A stretch of DNA of 11,252 nt, from the NCBI GenBank assembly GCA_030639985.1, contig DAOWKG010000105.1, positions 1 through 11,252 on the forward strand. The letters are read 5' to 3'. The position numbers were made by a program, and so were the translations under genes. This stretch comes from Desulfuromonadaceae bacterium. Its GTDB lineage: Bacteria > Desulfobacterota > Desulfuromonadia > Desulfuromonadales > Geopsychrobacteraceae. The notes below the pieces were generated by a model that saw only the letters and a program-made list of their open reading frames with translations, ran no database searches and was not told where the DNA came from. Positions 1 to 8,243 of the stretch are shown in pieces (within the stretch, counting starts at the first letter, position 1; each line of letters opens with the position of its first letter).

Positions 1-11
1 AAACTGCTGTG

Positions 12-884
12 ATGGATCTGAATATGCTTTTATCTGGTGATAGTCGTGTCTATGGTATTTTGGGTGATCCGGTTGCCCACTCTCTTTCCCCTTTGATACA
101 AAATCATGCTCTGCAGCAATATAACATTGATGCTGTGTATGTCCCTTTTCATGTATCCCCAACTAATTTGCCAGCTGCGGTAGGTGGGCTTCGAATTCTG
201 AATGTTGCTGGTTTTAATGTTACGATTCCGCACAAGGAAGCAATTTTACCTCTCCTTGGTCAGGTAGATCCGGCAGCAAAGTTGATTGGTGCGGTAAATA
301 CCGTGGTCAATAAAGATGGTGTTCTGGTTGGCTATAATACTGATGCCAGTGGTTTTATCCGGGCGGTCAGGGAGGATTTAAACTTTCATCCAGTAAACCG
401 CAAAATTTTGATTTTAGGAGCTGGTGGTGCTGCTCGAGCAGCTGCTGTGGCGTTGGCTACTGCCGGTGTTAAGTCGATAGTGATCGCTAATCGGAATCAA
501 TTTCGTGGTAGACAGTTTGTCGATGACCTTGCTCCCCATTTTGCCTCCGTTAGCTTTGCGGTAGTAAATTATAGTGATAGTGAGTATCTCGACGCATTGT
601 CGGAAGCTGATTTGGTGGTTAATGCGACTTCAGTTGGCTTACGCGGTGACGATGTAAATATTTTACCATTGGAGAGTATTAAAAGTAGTGCATTAATGTA
701 TGACATGGTATATTCTTTTTTTGAAACTCCATTTGTTAAGGTCGCCCGCTCGGCAGGTTTTACTTGTGTGGACGGGATGGGGATGTTGGCAGCTCAAGGT
801 GAGGACGCTTTTTTCCTCTGGACTGGAGTTCGTCTGCCAGCTGGATTTATGCGAAATTCTTTATTGAATTCGAAAAAAATGTAA
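12..884 (+). CDS. aroE: Shikimate dehydrogenase (NADP+)
   Basis: AroE reduces 3-dehydroshikimate to shikimate with NADPH in the cytoplasm, a step of chorismate and aromatic amino acid synthesis. The 290-residue product has the usual family length and order of motifs. These are the shikimate-binding SLSP at 24-27, NVTIPHK with the expected catalytic Lys75, GAVNT near 94-98, GYNTD ending in Asp111, and the glycine-rich nucleotide-binding loop GAGGAAR at 137-143. They are followed by the NRN cofactor-specificity motif at 160-162, NATSVGL near 204-210, and a C-terminal MLAAQGEDAFFLWTG block. I chose the ATG at 12 over the GTG at 9. A TGA in another frame (10-12) overlaps this ATG by one base, which would fit a coupled upstream gene ending Lys-Leu-Leu, but only three codons of it are visible. 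The ribosome-binding site lies mostly outside the window. aroE sits 19 bp before pilB, the arrangement known from Geobacter, so it is probably co-transcribed with the pilus genes although its role is metabolic. Confidence 0.96.
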   Translation: MDLNMLLSGDSRVYGILGDPVAHSLSPLIQNHALQQYNIDAVYVPFHVSPTNLPAAVGGLRILNVAGFNVTIPHKEAILPLLGQVDPAAKLIGAVNTVVNKDGVLVGYNTDASGFIRAVREDLNFHPVNRKILILGAGGAARAAAVALATAGVKSIVIANRNQFRGRQFVDDLAPHFASVSFAVVNYSDSEYLDALSEADLVVNATSVGLRGDDVNILPLESIKSSALMYDMVYSFFETPFVKVARSAGFTCVDGMGMLAAQGEDAFFLWTGVRLPAGFMRNSLLNSKKM

Positions 885-903
885 ATGGAAGGGTAGTAAT
901 TAA

Positions 904-2607
904 ATGAGTGTTGGTAGACTTGGAGAGCTACTGGTTCGAAATCAACTTATTTCTGATAACCAACTGGCAAATGCAATCTCGGAACAAAAAAAAGAGGGGA
1001 TCAGGCTGGGGGCAGCTCTGGTTAAACTGGGCTATGTTCAAGAGCATGACCTCGCATCATTCCTGTCAAAACATTATGGTGTCCCTTCCATAGATTTATC
1101 CCAATTCGATATTGACCCAGCGGTAATCGAGTTGGTTCCATCCGAAGTAGCACAAAAATATCAGTTAGTTCCTATAAATCGAGCCGGTGCGACATTAATT
1201 GTTGCGATGTCGGACCCGTCTAATATTTTTGCTATTGACGATATCAAGTTTATGACCGGCTTCAATGTCGAAGTTGTCGTTGCTGCTGAAGTAGCCATCA
1301 AAGATGCAATAGATAAATTTTACGATCAAAGTTCAACCATGGCGGATGCTCTGGAGGGACTGGAGGATCTTGAAGATCTGGAGTTGTTAGACGATGCATC
1401 GTTCGATGATGTTGGTGAAATGGAACGTGCCAGCGAAGATGCTCCGGTGGTCAAGTTGGTTAACCTGATCTTGACCGATGCAATTAAAAAGAAAGCTTCT
1501 GATATCCATATTGAGCCATACGAACACTCTTTCCGGGTGCGCTATCGAATTGATGGTATCCTCTATGAGGTAATGAAACCACCGCGAAAATTGAAAAATG
1601 CGATTACCTCTCGAGTTAAAATTATGGCAACTCTAGATATCGCCGAGAGGCGTCTGCCGCAGGATGGGCGGATTAAAATCAAAATGGCACGCAATCAGGA
1701 AATGGATTATCGAGTCAGTTGTTTGCCAACGCTATTTGGCGAAAAAATTGTTTTGCGTTTGTTGGATAAAAGTAGTTTACAACTAGATATGACCAAGCTG
1801 GGATACGAAGAAGAGGCTCTGGCATGGTTTAAAAAAGAGATCCACAAACCTTTCGGGATGGTTCTGGTAACGGGTCCAACTGGTAGTGGTAAAACAGTTT
1901 CGCTATATTCTGCTCTTTCTGAATTGAATAAAGTCTCAGAAAATATTTCTACGGCTGAGGATCCAGTGGAGTTTAACTTTGCTGGAATCAATCAGGTACA
2001 AATGCATGAAGATATTGGACTTAATTTTGCGACCGCACTACGGGCGTTTTTACGGCAGGATCCCGATATCATTATGATCGGTGAGATTCGTGACTTTGAA
2101 ACTGCTGAAATTGGGGTAAAGGCTGCACTGACTGGTCATATGGTGCTTTCGACTTTGCACACTAACGATGCTCCGAGTACTATCAATCGTCTTTTGAATA
2201 TGGGAATTGAACCTTTCTTGGTTGCCTCAGCGGTTAATCTCATTTCTGCTCAACGGCTTGGTCGTCGGGTTTGCTCAGAGTGTAAAGAGCCGGAAAAGCA
2301 TACCACGGAGGCGCTTCTTGCGGCTGGTATTCCGGAAGCCAAGATCGGAAAGTTCACCACCTACAAAGGTCGTGGTTGCAGTGTATGCAACGATACCGGC
2401 TATAAAGGCAGAATCGGTGTTTATCAAGTAATGCCGATGTTTGAAGATATTAAAGAGATGGTTCTGTCTGGGGCTAATACTGCGGAAATTAAACAGGAGT
2501 CGATGCGGCTCGGAGTCAAGACGATGCGCCAGTCAGCTCTAACTAAATTGGAGGAAGGGGTAACTACTTTGGAAGAGGTATTACGTACAACTGTAGCTGA
2601 TGATTAG
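904..2607 (+). CDS. pilB: Type IV pilus extension ATPase PilB
   Basis: PilB is the cytoplasmic hexameric ATPase that powers insertion of pilin subunits into the growing pilus via PilC. The 567-residue product starts with an MshEN/T2SSE_N-type domain (about 1-145) holding two RLG...LV repeats, at 5-28 and 34-57. An acidic linker (146-179) has 15 Asp/Glu and a single Arg. The ATPase core shows SDIHIEP at 199-205, Walker A GPTGSGKT at 324-331, Asp box STAEDPVEF near 349-357, Walker B DPDIIMIGEIRD at 386-397 with Glu394, and the His box GHMVLSTLHTND at 411-422. The four zinc-binding cysteines typical of PilB/GspE are in CSEC (457-460) and CSVC (492-495). These separate it from PilT, which lacks both the N-terminal domain and the cysteines. 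The start is an ATG with GGAAGGG at 887-893, 10 nt upstream. GspE of a type II secretion system is the main alternative, but the pilT-pilC-pilS-pilR neighbours argue for PilB. Confidence 0.97.
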   Translation: MSVGRLGELLVRNQLISDNQLANAISEQKKEGIRLGAALVKLGYVQEHDLASFLSKHYGVPSIDLSQFDIDPAVIELVPSEVAQKYQLVPINRAGATLIVAMSDPSNIFAIDDIKFMTGFNVEVVVAAEVAIKDAIDKFYDQSSTMADALEGLEDLEDLELLDDASFDDVGEMERASEDAPVVKLVNLILTDAIKKKASDIHIEPYEHSFRVRYRIDGILYEVMKPPRKLKNAITSRVKIMATLDIAERRLPQDGRIKIKMARNQEMDYRVSCLPTLFGEKIVLRLLDKSSLQLDMTKLGYEEEALAWFKKEIHKPFGMVLVTGPTGSGKTVSLYSALSELNKVSENISTAEDPVEFNFAGINQVQMHEDIGLNFATALRAFLRQDPDIIMIGEIRDFETAEIGVKAALTGHMVLSTLHTNDAPSTINRLLNMGIEPFLVASAVNLISAQRLGRRVCSECKEPEKHTTEALLAAGIPEAKIGKFTTYKGRGCSVCNDTGYKGRIGVYQVMPMFEDIKEMVLSGANTAEIKQESMRLGVKTMRQSALTKLEEGVTTLEEVLRTTVADD

Positions 2608-2670
2608 GCTAAACTTCTTATTGGTTGATTGTCAGGCATGACCATGTCCGATGTAATCGAGTTTTTTGAA

Positions 2671-2674
2671 AGGA
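2671..2674 (+). promoter_or_regulatory. Ribosome-binding site that sets the pilT start
   Basis: AGGA lies 9 nt before the ATG at 2684. The reading frame is open from a TTG at 2666, but that codon sits just ahead of and adjoining this Shine-Dalgarno sequence. The ATG is therefore the likely start, and it gives the family-typical N-terminus MANMHQLL. Confidence 0.75.
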
Positions 2675-2683
2675 TTTAACCAA

Positions 2684-3790
2684 ATGGCTAATATGCACCA
2701 GTTGCTTAAGACGATGTTTGAACAGGGTGCTTCTGATTTACACATATCTACCGGAACAACTCCACAGTTCCGTATTGACGGGAATATGACCCCTACCGAC
2801 GGAGAACTCTTAACGTCAGCTGAGACCAAAAAACTTTGCTATAGCGTTTTAACCGATGCTCAAAAACGTAAATTTGAAGAAGAAAATGAGTTGGATCTCT
2901 CATTTGGTGTAAAAGGATTGTCGCGTTTTCGGGGGAATATATTTGTACAACGCGGAGCGGTTGCTGGTGCATTCAGGGCGATTCCATTTGAGATTAAAAG
3001 CTTTGACGATTTGGGATTGCCTGCAGTTGTTAGAAGCTTATCAAGAAAACCGCGGGGACTGATTCTGGTGACCGGGCCGACCGGAAGTGGCAAGACTACA
3101 ACCCTTGCAGCTATTATCGATGCAATTAACACTGAGCGTAGTGATCATATTATCACCATTGAAGATCCGATTGAGTATCTTCATCCCCATAAAAAATGTC
3201 TGGTTAATCAACGCGAAGTCGGGGCCGATACCGACTCTTTTAAAAAAGCTTTAAAATATATTTTACGTCAAGATCCCGATGTCGTTCTTCTTGGCGAATT
3301 GCGTGATATTGAGACTATCGAAGCAGCGTTGACAATTGCTGAAACTGGACACCTATGTTTTGCGACGTTGCACACCAACTCTTGTGTTCAAACCATGAAT
3401 AGAATTATTGATGTTTTCCCGGAAAATCAACAGTCACAGGTGCGTACGCAGCTCTCTTTTGTCCTCGAAGGGGTGATGTCGCAGACGTTAATACCTCATG
3501 CAAGTGGTAAGGGGAGGGCGATGGCACTAGAGGTAATGGTTCCAAATCCAGCGATCCGCAATTTAATTCGTGAAGATAAAATCCATCAAATTTATTCACA
3601 AATGCAGATAGGTCAGGATAAGTTTGCCATGCAGACGCTAAACCAATCGTTATTTTTGTTGGCTCACTCTCGGCAGATCAGCCGTGATGAGGCTATGTTG
3701 CGTTCACACGACCTTGACGAGTTGAAGCAAATGTTTGCTAATCCAGGCTCCGTGTTGGGGCGAAGAAATTCGATTGGTTCAACGCACTGA
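2684..3790 (+). CDS. pilT: Type IV pilus retraction ATPase PilT
   Basis: PilT is the hexameric cytoplasmic ATPase that drives pilus disassembly and retraction, the basis of twitching. The 368-residue product has the compact PilT architecture: an N-terminal PAS-like domain (about 1-110) with SDLH at 17-20, then the RecA-like core. Walker A GPTGSGKT is at 131-138, the Asp box ITIEDPIEY near 157-165, Walker B DPDVVLLGELRD at 197-208 with Glu205, and the His box GHLCFATLHTN at 222-232. The retraction-ATPase signature AIRNLIRE is complete at 290-297, and the zinc cysteines of PilB are absent. The N-terminus MANMHQLL resembles the Geobacter PilT4 type encoded at the same place in the pil cluster. 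Several pilT paralogues are common in this group, so this may be one of a set. It lies 76 bp after pilB with its own ribosome-binding site; I saw no convincing separate promoter. Confidence 0.97.
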   Translation: MANMHQLLKTMFEQGASDLHISTGTTPQFRIDGNMTPTDGELLTSAETKKLCYSVLTDAQKRKFEEENELDLSFGVKGLSRFRGNIFVQRGAVAGAFRAIPFEIKSFDDLGLPAVVRSLSRKPRGLILVTGPTGSGKTTTLAAIIDAINTERSDHIITIEDPIEYLHPHKKCLVNQREVGADTDSFKKALKYILRQDPDVVLLGELRDIETIEAALTIAETGHLCFATLHTNSCVQTMNRIIDVFPENQQSQVRTQLSFVLEGVMSQTLIPHASGKGRAMALEVMVPNPAIRNLIREDKIHQIYSQMQIGQDKFAMQTLNQSLFLLAHSRQISRDEAMLRSHDLDELKQMFANPGSVLGRRNSIGSTH

Positions 3791-3806
3791 AATTGATTAT
3801 TTCAGT
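3786..3806 (+). repeat. Inverted repeat over the pilT stop codon
   Basis: ACTGAAAT (3786-3793) and ATTTCAGT (3799-3806) are perfect 8-base complements separated by TGATT. The left arm contains the pilT stop codon at 3788-3790. No U-tract follows, so this is not an intrinsic terminator. It could be a small mRNA hairpin at the pilT-pilC junction, or chance in AT-rich sequence. Confidence 0.4.
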
Positions 3807-3845
3807 AATGCTACTAATTTTAAACATAAAAATCATTGTAATTTG

Positions 3846-3852
3846 AAAGGGG
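3846..3852 (+). promoter_or_regulatory. Ribosome-binding site that sets the pilC start
   Basis: AAAGGGG lies 6 nt upstream of the ATG at 3859. It rules out the in-frame TTG at 3853, which directly abuts it, and gives the N-terminus MPTFAW expected for PilC. Confidence 0.75.
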
Positions 3853-3858
3853 TTGACC

Positions 3859-5076
3859 ATGCCAACATTTGCTTGGACGGGTCGTTCGCGAGACGGGAAA
3901 AGCACTAAAGGGACGATGGAAGCTGCCAGTGAGTCAATGGTTGTGGCCAACTTGCGTCGGCAAGGGGTGCAGGCAAACAAAGTTAAAGCTGCCGGCAAGG
4001 GTTTGGGCGCTGAAATAAATATTACCTTTCTTCAGCCCAAGATAACTACCAAGGATCTGGTGGTTTTTACCCGCCAGTTTGCTACCATGATTGATGCTGG
4101 TCTTCCTTTGGTCCAGTGTCTGGATATTCTTTCGTCGCAACAGGATAATAAAACCTTTAAAGAAGTTCTCCTTAAGGTAAAAGAGGATGTTGAGTCTGGT
4201 TCTACCTTCGCAGAAGCTTTAGGCAAGCATCCAAAACCTTTTAATGAACTGTATGTAAATCTTGTAGCTGCTGGAGAAGTTGGTGGTATCTTGGATACCA
4301 TCCTTAACCGGTTAGCAGCCTATATCGAAAAAGCGTTGAAACTGAAGAAACAGGTCAAAAGTGCTATGACCTATCCGGTAACAATCATCAGCATTGCTTT
4401 TATTGTTATTGCTGTTATTCTGGTCTTTGTTATTCCTTCCTTTGAAAAAATGTTTGCCGATTTTGGCGGGTCTTTACCGCTGCCGACCCAGATAGTTATC
4501 AATATCAGTAACTTTGTGCAGAACTATATCTTGGTGATTATAGGCTCAATTTTCTTTATTATTGCTGCCGCAAAAAAAATCTATGCCACCAATAAGGGGC
4601 GCGATATTATTGATGATTGGGCACTGAAGTTACCGGTTATGGGGGTATTGATTCGTAAAGTAGCGGTTGCCAAATTTGCCAGAACGATGTCGACAATGAT
4701 TTCCAGTGGCGTGCCAATTCTTGATGGCTTGGATATTGTTAGAAAAACTGCTGGCAATCGGACGGTTGAAAAAGCAATTGGTCAGGTACGTATAAGTATC
4801 AGCGAAGGTAGGACAATTGCCGAGCCCCTTAAGGCTTCTGGGGTGTTCCCGCCAATGGTATGTCAAATGATTGAGGTTGGTGAGCAAGCTGGTGCGTTGG
4901 ATACGATGCTCAGTAAAATTGCCGATTTTTATGACGATGAAGTTGATGATGCGGTTGGCAATTTGACCGCAATGATGGAGCCGATATTGATGTTGTTTCT
5001 GGGAACAACGGTCGGTGGCTTGGTTATCGCTATGTATCTGCCGATCTTTAAATTGGCCGGGACAGTTGGTGGTTAA
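3859..5076 (+). CDS. pilC: Type IV pilus inner-membrane platform protein PilC
   Basis: PilC is the polytopic inner-membrane protein on which PilB and PilT act to insert or remove pilins. The 405-residue length is normal for PilC/GspF. A short N-terminal segment (MPTFAWTGRSRDG) is followed by two homologous T2SSF domains, about 68-191 and 271-393. Each carries the family motif near its end: AAGEVGG at 137-143 and VGEQAG at 340-345. Hydrophobic membrane segments are visible at about 173-193, 221-238 and 375-395. The stop codon TAA shares its last base with the ATG of pilS (TAATG), so the two are probably translationally coupled. GspF is the alternative reading, but the context makes PilC much more likely. 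Confidence 0.96.
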   Translation: MPTFAWTGRSRDGKSTKGTMEAASESMVVANLRRQGVQANKVKAAGKGLGAEINITFLQPKITTKDLVVFTRQFATMIDAGLPLVQCLDILSSQQDNKTFKEVLLKVKEDVESGSTFAEALGKHPKPFNELYVNLVAAGEVGGILDTILNRLAAYIEKALKLKKQVKSAMTYPVTIISIAFIVIAVILVFVIPSFEKMFADFGGSLPLPTQIVINISNFVQNYILVIIGSIFFIIAAAKKIYATNKGRDIIDDWALKLPVMGVLIRKVAVAKFARTMSTMISSGVPILDGLDIVRKTAGNRTVEKAIGQVRISISEGRTIAEPLKASGVFPPMVCQMIEVGEQAGALDTMLSKIADFYDDEVDDAVGNLTAMMEPILMLFLGTTVGGLVIAMYLPIFKLAGTVGG

Positions 5077-6704
5077 TGGCCAAATGGAAGTCGTTAACAA
5101 AACAACAGCTTAAAACCGATAACCGTAGTTTGACTTGGTACCTTACCTGTCGAACTGCGGTTATTACCATTCTCCTTGGTGGCGCTGCCATTTTTTACTT
5201 GAAAGGTGGCAGCCATCGCTCCGTAATTACCCCTCTTTTTTATTTAATTGGCATATCCTATGCCGAAGCGCTGGCATCGGCACTGCTTCTTAGGACTCTG
5301 TCCAAAACTGCCCTTTTTGCCCAAGTTCAGATAGTCTGGGATTTAGTGTTTGTTTCTGCCCTGATTGTCCTGACCGGTGGGGTTGAGAGTGTTTATTCAT
5401 TTGCATATCTATTGGTGATTGTTTCTGCCAGTTTTATTTTATCAAGCCGTTTGACCATTTTTGCTGCAGCTAGTGCAGTTATCATGTTTGGCGGGATTCT
5501 CGATCTGCAATTTTTTAACTACCTCAATTTCTTTAATCTATATAGATCGATCCCCAATGGCACTTTTTTTTCGACATTATTTGTCCACGCCGTTGCTTTT
5601 TTCCTGACGGCAATACTAAGTGGTACTCTGGCAGATCGTTGGCGCTATAGTGAAGAGCAATTGCAACGAAAATCAATCGATTTTGCTGAATTAGAAATGA
5701 TGAATCGAACCATTCTTTCTCACATCAGTAGTGGGTTGATGTTGATTAATCCAAAGGGGAGAATAAGATCATTTAATCGCGCCGCCACTGCTATTACTGG
5801 TATGTCATTACAGTATGTATATGATCAGGAAGTTACTACCATTTTTCCTTTAATGGCGGGACTCACTTCATCAACGAATCTATTGAGCCGATCTGAAGGT
5901 TATTTTGTCAGACAGCCAGATGAAAAATTGATTCTTGGTTATGCGACTACTGCAGCAAAAGGGAGTCAGGGGGAAAATCTTGGGGTTTTGGTTACTTTTC
6001 AGGATTTAACCCAGTTAAAGAAGATTGAAGAAGATTTGAAGCGTACCGACAGGCTTGCTGCGGTCGGTCGTCTGGCTGCGGGGATGGCACATGAAATTAG
6101 AAACCCCCTTGCTTCGATCAGCGGATCGGTACAACTGTTGATGGAAGGAGAACATGCTCAACCGGAAGATTTACATTTGATGGAAATCGTAGTTAAGGAA
6201 GCCGACCGGCTTAATTGTTTATTGACCGATTTCCTTGGTTTTGCCAGTCCGCGAAAATTGGTAAAAGAGAAAGTCAATGTTGCTTCGATTTTAGATCAGA
6301 TTATTGCTCTGCTGGGAACTGATCATCGTTTTAATAATATTGAAGTTCTGCAACAGTATCAGGATGAATTGATTCTCGAACTTGACCGAAATCAGATATT
6401 GCAGATTCTGTGGGATTTGGCGATTAATGCTGCTGAAGCGATGCAGGGTAGTGGCACGCTGATTTTTAGTATTGAAAATCTGGGACATTGTGCCATCATT
6501 GTCGAAGATAGTGGCCCTGGAATCGCTGATGATATCCGGGGTCAGATTTTTGAACCTTTTTTTTCAACCAAAGAGAAAGGTACTGGGCTCGGGCTGGCAA
6601 CTGTTTACTCGGTTCTTGAGTCGCATGGAGGAACGGTGGCGGTCAGTAATGGCGCTGCTGGTGGAGCAAGGTTTTCGTTACTGTTTGCTGAAGGGGATAG
6701 CTAG
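5076..6704 (+). CDS. pilS: Membrane sensor histidine kinase PilS
   Basis: PilS is the kinase partner of PilR. In Pseudomonas the pair controls pilA, with PilS sensing pilin levels in the inner membrane. The 542-residue protein has a hydrophobic N-terminus with about six membrane segments (roughly 24-42, 50-72, 83-101, 106-124, 126-146 and 165-184). A PAS-like region follows at about 205-312 (ISSGLMLINPKGRIRSFN). The dimerisation domain carries the phospho-accepting His339 in GMAHEIRNPL. The ATP-binding domain has an N-box with Asn451 in INAAEAM, G1 box DSGPGI at 478-483, F-box FEPFFSTKEKG, and G2 box GTGLGL at 502-507. All catalytic landmarks are present, so the kinase should be active. The residue before LAIN in the N-box is Asp447, where Asn is common; this is a minor difference. 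Position between pilC and pilR supports the PilS name over other NtrB-like kinases. The signal sensed here cannot be read from sequence. Confidence 0.93.
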   Translation: MAKWKSLTKQQLKTDNRSLTWYLTCRTAVITILLGGAAIFYLKGGSHRSVITPLFYLIGISYAEALASALLLRTLSKTALFAQVQIVWDLVFVSALIVLTGGVESVYSFAYLLVIVSASFILSSRLTIFAAASAVIMFGGILDLQFFNYLNFFNLYRSIPNGTFFSTLFVHAVAFFLTAILSGTLADRWRYSEEQLQRKSIDFAELEMMNRTILSHISSGLMLINPKGRIRSFNRAATAITGMSLQYVYDQEVTTIFPLMAGLTSSTNLLSRSEGYFVRQPDEKLILGYATTAAKGSQGENLGVLVTFQDLTQLKKIEEDLKRTDRLAAVGRLAAGMAHEIRNPLASISGSVQLLMEGEHAQPEDLHLMEIVVKEADRLNCLLTDFLGFASPRKLVKEKVNVASILDQIIALLGTDHRFNNIEVLQQYQDELILELDRNQILQILWDLAINAAEAMQGSGTLIFSIENLGHCAIIVEDSGPGIADDIRGQIFEPFFSTKEKGTGLGLATVYSVLESHGGTVAVSNGAAGGARFSLLFAEGDS

Positions 6705-6706
6705 GT

Positions 6707-8092
6707 ATGGTGGCTCAAAATAATAAATATAAAATTCTGGTTGTTGATGATGAGAGTAGTTTGCGGGAAATGCTCTCGATTCTTTTGCGCCGTGAAAATT
6801 ATCAGGTAGAAATCGCTGCGGATGGTGAAGCTGCTTTTGCCAAAGCTCAAGAAATCAATTTTGATTTGATTATTTCAGATATTCAAATGCCTAAAATGAC
6901 TGGAATCGAATTGTTGCGGCAGTTACGAGAGCACGAAAATGATGTAACGGTATTGATGATTACGGCCTTCTCTTCAACCGAAGAAGCGGTCGAAGCAATG
7001 AAATTAGGCGCTTATGATTATATTACCAAGCCCTTTAAAAATGATGAGATTCGTCTGGTAATAAAAAAAGCATTAGAACGAGAGAAACTGCAGCAGGAAA
7101 ACCGGCAACTAAAACAACAGCTCGGCCAACGTTTTTCATTCCAGAGTTTGATTGGTAAGAGTCCGGCAATGGCCAAATTGATTGCTTTGATGGAACGGAT
7201 TGCCCCGAGTCAGGCCAATGTATTGATTACTGGTGAAAGTGGCACCGGTAAGGAACTGGTTGCTAAAGCATTACACCAGAATAGTGATCGCAAAAAACAT
7301 CCATTTGTCCCTATTAACTGCGGTGCTATCCCCGAAAATTTACTTGAGAGTGAGTTGTTTGGTCACGAAAAGGGGGCTTTTACTGGCGCTGATAAGCGCA
7401 AAGAAGGATTGTTTGAGTCGGCTGATAACGGCACGCTGTTTTTAGACGAAATTGGTGAGTTGCCGATGGGTATGCAGGTCAAGCTGTTGCGGGTATTGCA
7501 AGAACGGGAATTTCGCCGGGTTGGAGGAACTAAAAATATTCCATTGAATATCCGTCTGGTTGCCGCCACAAATCAGGATTTAATTGAAAGAATAAGCACC
7601 GGAGATTTTAGAGAAGATCTATTTTACCGTTTGAATGTTGTTTCGATCGAATTGCCGCCATTGCGATCTCGACTTGATGACCTCCAACTCTTAATAAATA
7701 AGTTTTATCAGCGACTTACTGGCAAGGACGAATACAATATCCAAAAGTCTGCTTTGGAATTATTGCTTAATTACGATTGGCCGGGAAATGTTCGCGAACT
7801 CGAAAATCTGATAGAGCGGTGTGTTGTCCTTGGTGAAAGCGATCAGTTGACAGTCGATTGTCTCCCCGACCAAATCAAGAAAAAAAGTTGTAATACCTAT
7901 GCGGGACTTTGTAACTTGCCCGATGAAGGTCTTGATCTTGATAGCTGGTTGGCCGATATAGAAAAAACGGTTTTGCTGCAGGCGTTAGAGAAGTCTGGGG
8001 GGGTGAGAAAAAAAGCGGCAGAATTGCTGGGAATTAATTTTCGTTCCATTCGTTATCGGCTTAGTAAGTTAGGAATTGGAGAAGAAAATTAA
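6707..8092 (+). CDS. pilR: Sigma-54-dependent response regulator PilR
   Basis: PilR is an NtrC-family activator, phosphorylated by PilS, that drives sigma-54 promoters, classically pilA. The 461-residue product has three domains. The receiver (about 8-122) has the acidic pair Asp14-Asp15, phospho-acceptor Asp58 in SDIQMP, Thr86 and Lys108. The sigma-54 AAA+ domain (about 147-315) has Walker A GESGTGKE at 176-183, the sigma-54 contact loop GAFTGAD at 223-229, Walker B GTLFLDEIG at 242-250, the arginine-finger region FREDLFYRLNV at 301-311, and WPGNVREL at 358-365. The C-terminus holds a Fis-type helix-turn-helix (about 431-456). The gene starts 2 nt after pilS, with GAAGGGG at 6690-6696, 10 nt from the ATG, so the pair is almost certainly co-expressed. 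pilA, its usual target, is not adjacent. I saw no convincing -24/-12 site in the intergenic parts of the window, so its targets lie elsewhere. Confidence 0.95.
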   Translation: MVAQNNKYKILVVDDESSLREMLSILLRRENYQVEIAADGEAAFAKAQEINFDLIISDIQMPKMTGIELLRQLREHENDVTVLMITAFSSTEEAVEAMKLGAYDYITKPFKNDEIRLVIKKALEREKLQQENRQLKQQLGQRFSFQSLIGKSPAMAKLIALMERIAPSQANVLITGESGTGKELVAKALHQNSDRKKHPFVPINCGAIPENLLESELFGHEKGAFTGADKRKEGLFESADNGTLFLDEIGELPMGMQVKLLRVLQEREFRRVGGTKNIPLNIRLVAATNQDLIERISTGDFREDLFYRLNVVSIELPPLRSRLDDLQLLINKFYQRLTGKDEYNIQKSALELLLNYDWPGNVRELENLIERCVVLGESDQLTVDCLPDQIKKKSCNTYAGLCNLPDEGLDLDSWLADIEKTVLLQALEKSGGVRKKAAELLGINFRSIRYRLSKLGIGEEN

Positions 8093-8108
8093 TTTTTTCA
8101 ATTTAAAG

Positions 8109-8136
8109 TTGACAGTTTGGCAGGAATCACTAATAT
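8109..8136 (+). promoter_or_regulatory. Sigma-70-like promoter for tRNA-Leu
   Basis: A perfect TTGACA -35 box (8109-8114) is followed after 16 bp by TAATAT (8131-8136), a 4/6 match to the -10 consensus. The expected transcript start, about 8143, is a few bases before the tRNA 5' end at 8148, as is usual for a tRNA promoter. The -35 box begins only 16 bp after the pilR stop codon. Confidence 0.65.
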
Positions 8137-8147
8137 AGCATCTTCAT

Positions 8148-8234
8148 GCCCGGGTGGCGGAACTGGTAGACGCAAGGGACTTAAAATCCCTCGAGAGCAA
8201 TCTTGTACGAGTTCGATTCTCGTCTCGGGTACCA
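8148..8234 (+). tRNA. tRNA-Leu (anticodon UAA)
   Basis: This class II tRNA decodes UUA and UUG. The acceptor arms GCCCGGG (8148-8154) and CTCGGGT (8224-8230) pair, with a G1-U72 wobble as in E. coli tRNA-Leu(UAA). The discriminator is A8231 and the CCA end is encoded at 8232-8234. The anticodon stem is AGGGA/TCCCT (8175-8179, 8187-8191) around a 7-base loop with anticodon TAA at 8182-8184. A 15-base variable arm (8192-8206) marks it as a long-arm tRNA, and the T arm ACGAG-TTCGATT-CTCGT occupies 8207-8223. Although it neighbours queA and tgt, it lacks G34 and so is not a substrate for queuosine modification. Confidence 0.97.
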
Positions 8235-8243
8235 TTTTTATTG

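Noticed and set aside
4630..5100. 156-codon minus-strand frame opposite pilC
   Set aside because: It is antisense to the well-conserved second half of pilC, has low-complexity His/Asn/Thr-rich content and shows no recognisable motif.
8084..8099. GAAAATTAATTTTTTC as a pilR terminator
   Set aside because: It is a purely A/T pairing overlapping the stop codon, without a GC stem. It would be unstable.
8117..8134. Possible sigma-54 -24 element (TTGGCA) behind pilR
   Set aside because: The required GC of the -12 element is missing at the right spacing (CT is found there), and the site lies inside the sigma-70-like tRNA promoter.
8148..8234. tRNA-Leu 3' end as an integration site for a mobile element
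   Set aside because: No integrase, no duplicated tRNA 3' fragment and no composition shift are visible nearby. The downstream genes are housekeeping.
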